NCBI GenBank assembly: GCA_013414765.1
Contig: CP058708.1
Span: 1,297,553-1,361,552 of the forward strand
Length of the DNA stretch: 64,000 nucleotides
DNA from: Candidatus Accumulibacter cognatus
GTDB lineage: Bacteria > Pseudomonadota > Gammaproteobacteria > Burkholderiales > Rhodocyclaceae
Direction: 5' to 3'
A model generated the notes under the pieces. It worked only from the letters and a program-made list of their open reading frames with translations, was not told where the DNA came from and searched no databases. This document shows positions 9,069-17,011 of this stretch, in pieces. The translations under genes and the position numbers were made by a program. The stretch's first letter is position 1; the number at the start of each line of letters is the position of its first letter.

Positions 9069-9266
9069 ATGAAGAAAGTGAAGCCTGCCTTGACACCGGC
9101 GTTCAGGAAACTGGCGGTCAAGCGGGGGAAGGCAGCGGCGAAGGGAACGCCCAAAGGGGAGGGCAACCGGAGGGTGACGCCCGAAGAGAGGGAACTGCCG
9201 CGTCTGCGAGCCGAGCACGGGCGACTCAAGCAGGAGCGTGAAATAGTAGTAAATGCTGCAGAGTAG
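9069..9266 (+). pseudogene. IS3-family transposase OrfA remnant
   Basis: The 65-residue product begins MKKVKPALTPAFRKLAVKR and continues with RVTPEERELPRLRAEHGRLK, the leucine-zipper part of IS3 OrfA. Compared with the copy at 37646 it lacks the segment between AVKR and KAAAKGTP. A TAG at 9264-9266 replaces the tyrosine codon of the usual OrfA tail, so the tail is lost. Confidence 0.85.
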
Positions 9267-9283
9267 TTCGCGAAGGATACCCT

Positions 9284-10169
9284 GTGAAGTCCGCCTGGAT
9301 TGACGTGCTTCGGCGAGAGTTCGGGGGGGAACGGTGCGCGGCCTTGAAGGGGAGTATCCGCGGTGACCGGGCCTGGAAGCGGGGTGGGTGGCGCAGCGCC
9401 AGCCACGGACGGACCCGCAGAGGGGGCGCTGATCCCGGCCATTCCTGCAGAACTCCAGGGCGCCGATGGCCGCCCACGCAAGGGGCGCGAAGGGCGAAGG
9501 CGTGGTTTCCCGGCGAGCCAGGAGCGGATCGAGCGGGGGAGGCGCGAGAACGGGCTTCACGCCCGTCACCCGCGCCGCGACCAGGTGACGACGGATTCGC
9601 GCCACGCCCGGCCGGTGGCCGAGAACCGGTGGGCTCGCCAGAGCATCCCCACGGCACCCCATCCGCTCGGGACCTCGGACATCCCGTCTTGGTGGACGGA
9701 GGAAGGCGGGCGGTACCCGGCCATCGTGCTGGATTGGTTCCACCGGGAAGTCGTGGGCGGGTCACTCAAGCCCCGCATGACGGCAGAACTCGGGACGGAC
9801 GCCCTGACCATGGCGGGGTTCCGCCGCCGGCCGGCCCCGGGTCTGAGGCATCACGCCGACCGCGGTAGCCCGTACGCCAGCCCTGCGTTTCGGGACGAGC
9901 TCAAGGAGTACGGCATGGTCTGTTCGATGAGCCGCCAGGGCAATGGCGGGGATCACGCGCCCACCGAGAGCGGGTTCAACCGCTTCAAGCATGGGCGGGG
10001 ACATGGCGTACGTCCTGCCAGCCCTGCCGCCATGAAGGCCACCCGCTTTGAAGACATCGAGGTGGTTTACCATCGGAAACGCCAGCCGTCGAGCCTGGGC
10101 TACCTGTCGCCGGTTCAGTTCATGGAACAGTGGCTCGGCAGGCAGAATCAGGAAAAACAGGTCGCAGGA
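9284..10169 (+). pseudogene. IS3-family transposase OrfB remnant (DDE integrase)
   Basis: The frame shifts early and then reads through the integrase core. The catalytic residues are still recognisable as TSDIP, HHADRGSPYAS and APTESGFNRF, but flanking residues conserved in copy 2 are altered throughout, for example ITYLW to IPSWW. The stop TGA of copy 2 has become GGA at 10167-10169, so the frame runs on to 10283. Most differences from copy 2 are A/T to G/C. Not expected to be active. Confidence 0.85.
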
Positions 10170-10288
10170 ACCCCACCCTTGGGAAGACGAATAACCGAGG
10201 GAAGTTCAACAAGTTGCCGGCGAAGCTCGCGGCTGTTCGCGACGAATTCGAGCAGGAATTCCTCGCTGCCTGAACCGCAATAATTAGC

Positions 10289-10316
10289 AAAAAGGCCGCC
10301 CGCGGGCGGCCTTTTT
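10289..10316. terminator. Bidirectional rho-independent terminator
   Basis: A perfect 28-base palindrome: AAAAAGGCCGCCCG followed directly by its reverse complement ending in CTTTTT. It gives a GC-rich stem with an A-run before and a T-run after, so it can terminate in both directions. It lies 43 bases past the end of the minus-strand response regulator gene, which it most likely terminates. Confidence 0.9.
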
Positions 10317-10358
10317 CTTTCACCTGTCAACGCATTGCCCGGTGATTTGCAAATGGAA

Positions 10359-10994
10359 TTAGCAGGCGGGCGGAGCGGCCGCCTGCATCACGCACTGGAC
10401 AAGTTCCGCGACCGAACGGACGGCCACTTTGTCCATGACTCGCGCACGATGCACTTCGACCGTCTTGATGCTGATTCTTAGTTCATCGGCAATCTGCTTG
10501 TTCAGACTGCCGGCGACGATCAATTCCATCACCTCCCGCTCGCGCGGCGTCAGGGAGGCGATCCGCCTGGCAAGATCCGCATGATGTCGGCGCTGTTGGC
10601 ATAGCTCCCGGTTGGCGGCCAGGCACTGTTCAATTAGTCCGAGGATTTCCTTGTTGTTGTAGGGCTTTTCGATGAAGTCATTGGCGCCCTTTTTCAGTGC
10701 CGAGACCGCCATCGGCACGTCACCATGCCCAGTGACAAAGATGACCGGTAAAGTCGAGCGCAACCCGTGCAGCCTCTCATGCAGTTCAAGCCCGCTCATT
10801 CCGGGCATACGAACATCAAGCACAAGACAACCGGCCATATCCGCGTGATAGGCTTCGAGAAAGGCTTCGCCAGAATCGAAGCTCCTGACCCGAAAGCCGT
10901 TGGATTCCAGCAACCAGGCCAGCGAATCGCGCATCGCCTCATCGTCATCGACGATGTATACACTTTGTTCGCTCATCAGAAATTCATCAGCCAT
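10359..10994 (-). CDS. FixJ/NarL-type response regulator
   Basis: A 211-residue two-component regulator. The receiver domain (about 10-125) has the acidic pocket VDDDE, the phospho-acceptor Asp60 in VLDVRMPGMSG, the T in FVTGHGD and the K in FIEKPY. The C-terminal LuxR-type helix-turn-helix begins LTPREREVMELIVAG and contains NKQIADELRISIKTVEVHR, as in FixJ, TtrR and TodT regulators. The start at 10994 is 8 bases after the kinase stop with a GGAGAGTAGG ribosome site; an ATG at 10976 is the alternative. It is cotranscribed with the kinase and faces the lactate permease cluster, which it probably activates. Confidence 0.92.
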   Translation of the reverse strand: MADEFLMSEQSVYIVDDDEAMRDSLAWLLESNGFRVRSFDSGEAFLEAYHADMAGCLVLDVRMPGMSGLELHERLHGLRSTLPVIFVTGHGDVPMAVSALKKGANDFIEKPYNNKEILGLIEQCLAANRELCQQRRHHADLARRIASLTPREREVMELIVAGSLNKQIADELRISIKTVEVHRARVMDKVAVRSVAELVQCVMQAAAPPAC

Positions 10995-11002
10995 CGCTGC
11001 AC

Positions 11003-13705
11003 CTACTCTCCAAGCGGCAGCGTAAAGCGAAAAGCCATCCCGCCGCCGGAATTCGAGACGGCCCACAAACGACCATTGTGAAATTCGACGATCGTACGAC
11101 AGATGTTAAGGCCCATTCCCATGCCGTACGCCTTGGTGGTGAAAAAGGGCATAAACAGCTTTTCGGTCTCCTCGTCAGCAATCCCGTGTCCATTGTCGCA
11201 TACCTCGACTTCGACCTGGTCGTCTTCGTTGCAGCGGGCGGCAACTGAAAGATGGCGTCGTTTGCGTGGCGTGTGCACCATCGCCTCGATACCATTTTTC
11301 ACCAGATTGAGCAGCACCTGTTCGATCATGATCCTGTCGGCATAGACTGGCGGCAGTGCCGGCGGCAGGTTGATGCGAATATCGACCCCGGCCTTGCGGG
11401 CTTCGATCTCGGCAAAACCAATGGCCTCCTCGACGATGTCCGCGAGCGCCACTGCGGCACGGTTCGGCTCACTCTTGCGTACGAAGTCGCGCATGCGGCG
11501 CACGATCTTGCCGGCACGCTCAGCCTGGAAACTGGCTTTCTGCATGGCGGCCAGAAGATCTTCGCGCCGGTACTTGCCGCTTTCCAGTTGACTCACGCAA
11601 CCCATGGCATAGTTGCTAATGGCGGTAAACGGCTGGTTGAGTTCATGCGCGAGAGTCGAAGCCATCTCGCCCATCGAGATCAGACGCGAGGTCTGTTCCA
11701 GCCGCACTTGCTGACGCACGTTCTCATCCTCGGTTTGACGGCGCTCGGTGACGTCGGTAGCGATGACCATGCGCACTACTCGTGCGTCCACCCACTTGAT
11801 GGCCCGATCACGCACGTGATACCAGCGTTCGGACACGACGTTCTGCAATTCACCGTCAAAGAGTTCGCAGGGCAGGTCGGCGAGCGTCAAGTGTTGTGGA
11901 TCACGCAGCAGGAGCGCCGACTCCGGAGTACAGCAGTCCGTCAGTTCCCGGCTGTTGCGGCCAACCGCGTCGGGGCCGAAAATGGCGCAAAAAGCCAGAT
12001 TCGCGTAAAGGATCTCTTCCGTCCTGGCGTCGGCGACATAAACGGCGGCTTCCAGTCCGTCGAGCACGGTCACGAAACGCTCATGAGCGGAGATGAGTTC
12101 GGCGCGCGTGCGGTTCGACTCGGTGATGTCGACCATCGAGGCCATCCAGCCGGTCTGTTTGCCGTCGGCGTCGATCAGCGGTGAGATGTAGAAGCGGACG
12201 TCGGTGTACTTCCCGCCAGCGTGCGTGATGCGCATTTTGAAACCATTGGCGGGTGCCTTGCCCGCCAGTGTCAGGGTGAGGTTGTGCCACTGCTCGGCAT
12301 TGTCGTCCCGTGGCCAATAGGGAAAAGGCGGCAGGCAGCCAATGAGCTGCTCGGCGCGCAAACCCACCATGCGACAGAACGCCGGATTGACGTAGGTGAT
12401 GCGCCCTGCCATGTCGACGGCGCGCAAACCGGTCATCACCGATTCTTCCATGGCCTTGCGGAAGGCGTATTCGGCACGCACGGCGTCTTCGCTGCGCTTG
12501 CGTTCCGTGATGTCGTGGGCGACACAGTAGAACAACCCTTCCTCAAGCGCCGGATTGACGCTCCACACCAGCCAGCGATAGGTGCCGTCAGCGCAACGGC
12601 AGCGGTTGTCAAAACCGGTCGAAGGTTCGCCGCGAGCGAGTTTCCTGACTTCCTCCTGCGTCGCCTGGACATCGTCCGGATGCACCAGCCCGATCAGCGG
12701 CCTGCCGTATAGCGTCTCGACGGCCAGCCCGAGCACGCGTTCGAACGCTGGATTGGCGCGCACGATGTGACCATCGAGATGAACCACGCAGAGCAGGTCG
12801 AGCGAGAGATTGAACAGACGGTCGCGCTCACGCTCGGCCCTCAGCCGGCTCCGCATGTGCGCCCCCAGCGCCCACAGGCTCCACGCCATCAGCAGCACCA
12901 GGCCGCCGATCAGGAATACGATCATTTTCTGCGGCACGTTGGACTTTGTCGCATAGGCCGAAACGCGTAGGCGTAGACCCTGCCCTGGCGGATTCAGACT
13001 GACGATGTCGCTGATGTCGGTTTGCAGTTCGACAGCCGAGTTGGCACCAATCACCTGCTCGTCGGTTTCCAGTACCAGCCGATATTTCTCCGAGAACCAC
13101 GCCGGCGCCAGGTGGCGGAGGACACCGGCAGCGGCGTAAATGCCGATCACGGCGCCGCGCGAAGCGCGTTCGTGGAGCACGGGGACATGGACCTCTATGG
13201 TCGCGTCGCCTTCCGGCGACACCAGCGGAACACTGTAGGCAGGCTGCTGCGTGCGGTTGGCGCGCTGGAAGGTCAACGTCTGTTCGGGTAGCGACAGACG
13301 CTCGCCGGCGTTCCATGCGGTAGTTTCGAAAGGAACGGTCCACCGCACCACCTGATCGGCATCGACCCAGACGATGTGGGTCAGTTCCGGATTGTTGCGC
13401 TGGTACTGACCGGCCTGAGCCTGGAAGGATTCTCGCGCCAGGCTGCCTTCGGCAACGCCATTGGCCAACTGCTGCAGAAATTCCTGATTGTTGGTGAGAT
13501 GCGTGCGGATGGTCTGTTCAGCCCACTGGATGTCCTGGGCCAGGGCATTACGCTGCGTCGCCTGTTCGTAGCGTTGCAGAACGACCAGCAAGGCAAACAG
13601 CGACAGTACAAAACAGCCGAGCACGAGGTTGGGCAAGACCCACACCCAGCCGCCTCGTGTCCGCTTCTCGAGCAGAGCGGCAATCCGGGCAAATGGAGGC
13701 GTCAT
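11003..13705 (-). CDS. Membrane sensor histidine kinase with periplasmic loop and PAS domains
   Basis: A 900-residue kinase. Two membrane segments (VLPNLVLGCFVLSLFALLV near 15-40 and MIVFLIGGLVLLMAWSLWAL near 260-285) bracket a periplasmic sensor of about 220 residues. Three PAS modules follow (for example VRANPAFERVLGL and ITYVNPAFCRMVGL). Then come the phospho-acceptor helix STLAHELNQPFTAI (His about 686) and the ATPase domain with NLVKNGIEAM, CDNGHGI and GMGMGLNICR. The start at 13705 (MTPPFARIAALLEKRTRGG) is chosen because earlier codons overlap the divergent promoter region and have no character. The order and partner resemble kinases controlling uptake of carboxylic acids; the ligand is unknown but lactate is the obvious candidate. 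Confidence 0.92.
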   Translation of the reverse strand: MTPPFARIAALLEKRTRGGWVWVLPNLVLGCFVLSLFALLVVLQRYEQATQRNALAQDIQWAEQTIRTHLTNNQEFLQQLANGVAEGSLARESFQAQAGQYQRNNPELTHIVWVDADQVVRWTVPFETTAWNAGERLSLPEQTLTFQRANRTQQPAYSVPLVSPEGDATIEVHVPVLHERASRGAVIGIYAAAGVLRHLAPAWFSEKYRLVLETDEQVIGANSAVELQTDISDIVSLNPPGQGLRLRVSAYATKSNVPQKMIVFLIGGLVLLMAWSLWALGAHMRSRLRAERERDRLFNLSLDLLCVVHLDGHIVRANPAFERVLGLAVETLYGRPLIGLVHPDDVQATQEEVRKLARGEPSTGFDNRCRCADGTYRWLVWSVNPALEEGLFYCVAHDITERKRSEDAVRAEYAFRKAMEESVMTGLRAVDMAGRITYVNPAFCRMVGLRAEQLIGCLPPFPYWPRDDNAEQWHNLTLTLAGKAPANGFKMRITHAGGKYTDVRFYISPLIDADGKQTGWMASMVDITESNRTRAELISAHERFVTVLDGLEAAVYVADARTEEILYANLAFCAIFGPDAVGRNSRELTDCCTPESALLLRDPQHLTLADLPCELFDGELQNVVSERWYHVRDRAIKWVDARVVRMVIATDVTERRQTEDENVRQQVRLEQTSRLISMGEMASTLAHELNQPFTAISNYAMGCVSQLESGKYRREDLLAAMQKASFQAERAGKIVRRMRDFVRKSEPNRAAVALADIVEEAIGFAEIEARKAGVDIRINLPPALPPVYADRIMIEQVLLNLVKNGIEAMVHTPRKRRHLSVAARCNEDDQVEVEVCDNGHGIADEETEKLFMPFFTTKAYGMGMGLNICRTIVEFHNGRLWAVSNSGGGMAFRFTLPLGE

Positions 13706-13772
13706 GGCAACGAGCCGTGGAAGAGGGGTAAATGAGCGGAACGAATACTCCTGAAAGGATCGCGGCGCCATT

Positions 13773-13791
13773 GGGGTTTCCCCGAATGGGG
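13773..13791. promoter_or_regulatory. Candidate operator: alternating G4/C4 palindrome in the divergent kinase-permease promoter
   Basis: The sequence GGGGTTTCCCCGAATGGGG contains two overlapping dyads: GGGG-TTT-CCCC (13773-13783) and CCCC-GAAT-GGGG (13780-13791). It lies between the sensor kinase (start 13705) and the lactate permease (start 13878), about 87 bases upstream of the latter. That position suits activation of the permease by the adjacent FixJ-type regulator. Binding is inferred from position and symmetry only. Confidence 0.4.
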
Positions 13792-13877
13792 CAATACCTG
13801 ATGTCGCGCCGCTCTCCGCCTCACTAGAGTACTCCCCACACGGCATTGCTCCCAATGCCTTTTTCGAGGAGAGTCTC

Positions 13878-15539
13878 ATGGTCTGGCAACAAGTTTACGA
13901 TCCGTTGGGCAGCATGTTCCTATCAACACTGGTGGCGTCGATACCCGTCGTCGTCATGCTGGTGGGTCTCGGCTTCCTTCATCTCAAGGCGCACATCGCT
14001 GCTGGCGCCGGTTTGCTCGCCGCCATCCTGATTGCCGTCGTCGCCTACGGCATGCCGGCCGACATGGCCGCAAAGGCCACCCTTCTCGGCGGCCTCACCG
14101 GCTTGGTGCCGATCGGCTGGATCGTGCTCAACATCATCTTCCTGCATCAGCTCACCGAGCAGAACGGTTCGTTCAAGATCCTGCAGGACTCGATCGCCGG
14201 CATTACCGCCGACCGACGCCTGCAACTGCTGCTGATAGCCTTTGCCTTCGGCGCATTCTTCGAGGGCGCCGCCGGTTTCGGCACCCCGGTGGCGGTAACC
14301 GCCGCGATCCTGATCGGCCTCGGCTTCTCACCCCTGGCCGCCTCCGGTTTGTCGCTGATCGCCAACACTGCTCCAGTGGCCTTCGGTGCGCTCGGAACGC
14401 CAATCATCACCCTGGCCAAGGTGCACGGCTACGATGTCATGGCCGTATCGGCGATGGTTGGTCGTCAGCTCCCCCTGTTCTCACTGATTGTTCCTTTCTG
14501 GCTAGTCTGGGCCTTCGCCGGCCGCCGGGGCATGATGCAGGTCTGGCCCGCCATCCTGGTCACGGGCATCAGCTTCGCCATTCCACAATTTCTCGTTTCG
14601 AACTACATCGGCCCGGAACTGGTGGACGTCATCGCCGCCATGTCGTCGATGATCTGTCTGGTACTGTTCCTGCGCGTCTGGAAACCCAAGCAGATGTGGA
14701 CCTCGGTGTCGCTCAATGGGCATGAAGCGGACGGCGGCGAAGGCCACGTCGCGGAACCCGTCAAGCAGCATCCACGTGCCGAAGTCATTCGCGCCTGGAC
14801 CCCCTGGATCATTCTTACGGTGTTCGTTTTCATCTGGGGCCTGCCGGAAGTCAAGAGCTTTTTCAACGGCATCTTCGCACCGAAGTTCGAGATCAGCGGT
14901 CTGCATCAGATGATCGAGAAGGTGGCGCCGGTTGTAGCCAAGCCCACCAAGGAAGGCGCGGTCTATGTCTTCGGCCTGCTCTCGGCAACCGGCACCGGCA
15001 TCCTCTTGGCGGCCTTGCTCGGCGGCTTGGTGGCCAAGTATAGCGTCGGGCAATTGCTATCGGCCTATGGCCGCACGATCTGGCTGGTTCGCTACTCCCT
15101 GCTGACCATCGTGCTGATGCTTGGCCTGGGCACCCTGACCCGCTATTCCGGCCTGGACACCACGCTTGGACTGGCCTTCGCCGGCACCGGCATGTTCTAT
15201 CCTTTCTTCGGCACATTGATGGGCTGGCTAGGGGTAGCGCTGACCGGTTCAGACACGGCGAGCAACGTGCTCTTCGGCGGCATGCAGAAGGTGGCAGCAG
15301 AGCAACTGGGACTCTCGCCCAATCTGATGGGCGCGGCGAACAGCTCGGGTGGCGTAATGGGCAAAATGATCGATGCGCAGTCGATCGTCGTCGCCTCCAC
15401 CGCGACCCGCTGGTTTAATCACGAAGGCGATATCCTGCGTTATGTCTTCTTCCACTCGATCGCGCTCGCCTGTCTGGTAGGCCTCTTCGTCACGCTGCAA
15501 GCCTACGCCTGGCCCTTCTCGCTGATGGTCGTCAATTAA
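13878..15539 (+). CDS. lldP: L-lactate permease (LctP family)
   Basis: A 553-residue inner-membrane protein of the lactate permease family (PF02652), importing lactate (and probably glycolate) with protons. Many hydrophobic segments and family motifs are seen: FGAFFEGAAGFGTPVAVTAA, a loop containing TAPVAFGALGTPI, and near the end GSDTASNVLFGGMQ and AANSSGGVMGKMI. Length is normal for the family (about 550). GAGGAG lies 8 bases before the ATG. It is divergent from a two-component system and in line with a TRAP-type binding protein, a chemoreceptor and a D-lactate dehydrogenase, so the set looks like a lactate uptake, sensing and oxidation cluster. Confidence 0.95.
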   Translation: MVWQQVYDPLGSMFLSTLVASIPVVVMLVGLGFLHLKAHIAAGAGLLAAILIAVVAYGMPADMAAKATLLGGLTGLVPIGWIVLNIIFLHQLTEQNGSFKILQDSIAGITADRRLQLLLIAFAFGAFFEGAAGFGTPVAVTAAILIGLGFSPLAASGLSLIANTAPVAFGALGTPIITLAKVHGYDVMAVSAMVGRQLPLFSLIVPFWLVWAFAGRRGMMQVWPAILVTGISFAIPQFLVSNYIGPELVDVIAAMSSMICLVLFLRVWKPKQMWTSVSLNGHEADGGEGHVAEPVKQHPRAEVIRAWTPWIILTVFVFIWGLPEVKSFFNGIFAPKFEISGLHQMIEKVAPVVAKPTKEGAVYVFGLLSATGTGILLAALLGGLVAKYSVGQLLSAYGRTIWLVRYSLLTIVLMLGLGTLTRYSGLDTTLGLAFAGTGMFYPFFGTLMGWLGVALTGSDTASNVLFGGMQKVAAEQLGLSPNLMGAANSSGGVMGKMIDAQSIVVASTATRWFNHEGDILRYVFFHSIALACLVGLFVTLQAYAWPFSLMVVN

Positions 15540-15593
15540 GTGCAATGTAACACCCCAGGTTTATGCTCATTGACAGCGTAGCCAGTCACGCAA

Positions 15594-15615
15594 GGCCCGG
15601 CCAATCGGCCGGGCC
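15594..15615 (+). terminator. GC-rich hairpin after lldP
   Basis: GGCCCGGCC-AATC-GGCCGGGCC forms a perfect 9-bp stem with a 4-base loop 55 bases after the permease stop. There is no clear T-run, so it may be an attenuating or RNA-stabilising hairpin rather than a classical terminator. A second GC-rich inverted repeat (GGCGCC...GGCGCC) follows directly. Confidence 0.5.
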
Positions 15616-15776
15616 GGCGCCAGCGGGCGCCGCCCGCGCATCGTTCGCGCCGAGGTCTACGCCTTGGTATTCAGGCGCGATAGAACTCCTTGTCGCGGCC
15701 CTGGCCATAACGACATCAAGTCACCCGGCGGCCCGCCGTTATTCATACCATCGTTCCGCCACCCTGTGGAGGACTT

Positions 15777-16871
15777 ATGTTTACCAAGATAACCGAACTT
15801 GTGAGCGGCCTTGTCGCGCTTGCCCTTTTCACCGCGGGACCAGCCTTCGCCGAGGCCAGGTACAAACTGAAACTGGCGCACGTCATCACTGCCGGCACAC
15901 CGATCGACGTTGCAGCCAACCGCCTTGCCGCTTTGATCAAGGAGCGCACCAAAGGCGAAGTCGACATCAAGGTATACCCCGCCTCGCAACTCGGCGGCGA
16001 GCGTGCCATCATCGAAGGCGTACAGCTTGGCACCATCGAGATGTCCTTCACGACCACTGGCGCCATTGGTGGCTTTGCCCCGGAATTCCAGGTGCTCGAC
16101 TTACCTTTCCTGTTCCAGAGTTACGAAGCGGCCTACACCTATCTCGATGGCGAGCCCGGCGACAGGCTGCTCAAACTGCTCGACCGCAAGGGGATGCATG
16201 GCGTGGTTTACCTGGAGAACGGCTGGCGCAACTTCACCTCGTCGAGGAATCCGCTCAAGCGCCCCGCAGACTTGCGCGGCCAGAAGATCCGGGTCATGGA
16301 AAGCCCGATGTACATGGGGCTGATCAGGACCCTGCACGGCACTCCCATGCCAATGGCTTACTCTGAGCTGCCCAACGCTCTCTTGCAGAAGGTAATCGAC
16401 GGCCAGGAAAATCCGGCAGTGAATGTCTACTCGGCGAAAATGTACGAGTCGCAGCCTTACATGATCAAGGATCAGCACACCTACAACGTCTTCATCTTCA
16501 AGGTGAACGGCAAGGTATGGAAGTCTCTGCCGGAGAATTTCCGTCAGACGATCGAGACCGCCGCCATCGAAGTGCGCGACTTCCAGCGTAAGCTGAATCG
16601 TGAGGCGGATGCCGCTTTCCTCAAGCTCCTCCAGGACAAAGGAATGACCATTCATGTGCCTAATCCGGACGAGGTCAGGGCGTGGCAGGCCGCGGCCGCG
16701 CCACTTTATGAAGAAGCAAAGAAAATCGTCACGCCGGCACTGATCGCCGAGGCCGTCAAGTTCCGTTCCGACTGGGAGGCCGGCAGGTACCACACCGACG
16801 CACAAGGATATATCGAGCGCTTCGCGAAGATATCGGTGCCGCTCGATGATGTAATGAGGAAATTCAAGTGA
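15777..16871 (+). CDS. TRAP transporter substrate-binding protein (DctP family), orphan
   Basis: A 364-residue periplasmic binding protein. It has a signal peptide (LVSGLVALALFTAGPAFAEA, cleavage near residue 26) and the DctP fold: YKLKLAHVITAGTPIDVAANR, YPASQLGGERAIIEGVQLGT, LPFLFQSYEAAY and the conserved LRGQKIRVMESPMY with the substrate carboxylate-binding Arg. YSELPNALLQKVIDGQENP is the family signature. No DctQ/DctM membrane subunits are nearby, so either they are encoded elsewhere or the protein delivers ligand to a sensor, such as the chemoreceptor gene that follows or the adjacent kinase. The C-terminus is longer than usual (about 330 is typical). Confidence 0.93.
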   Translation: MFTKITELVSGLVALALFTAGPAFAEARYKLKLAHVITAGTPIDVAANRLAALIKERTKGEVDIKVYPASQLGGERAIIEGVQLGTIEMSFTTTGAIGGFAPEFQVLDLPFLFQSYEAAYTYLDGEPGDRLLKLLDRKGMHGVVYLENGWRNFTSSRNPLKRPADLRGQKIRVMESPMYMGLIRTLHGTPMPMAYSELPNALLQKVIDGQENPAVNVYSAKMYESQPYMIKDQHTYNVFIFKVNGKVWKSLPENFRQTIETAAIEVRDFQRKLNREADAAFLKLLQDKGMTIHVPNPDEVRAWQAAAAPLYEEAKKIVTPALIAEAVKFRSDWEAGRYHTDAQGYIERFAKISVPLDDVMRKFK

Positions 16872-17011
16872 ATGACCGTGTGCTCGCGGCAGCCGCGGCG
16901 CGTGCATCTGGAAATGTCTGCACTCGAATGAGCATTTATTCTCAAAAACGCGCATGATTGACGGCTCAAATAATAAAAATTCTGGGTCAATGAGCTTGGA
17001 GGAGTCGATTA

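Larger units (their letters stand above)
9004..10208 (+). mobile_element. Decayed IS3-family element, copy 1
   Basis: A 1205-bp element bounded by imperfect terminal inverted repeats: the left end begins TGAACTTCCCCCGAAATTTC at 9004, and the right end ends GAGGGAAGTTCA at 10208. It contains orfA and orfB remnants and is a diverged copy of the element at 37581-40416. orfA has lost about 66 bp of its helix-turn-helix region between short direct repeats (GGTGAAGGCAG and GGTAAAGGCAG in the other copy), and orfB has many substitutions and a lost stop. No target-site duplication is visible in the flanks. Confidence 0.88.

Noticed and set aside
9000-10212. Target-site duplication around the first IS3 copy
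   Set aside because: Flanking bases (CAG on the left, ACA on the right) do not match at 3 to 5 bases.
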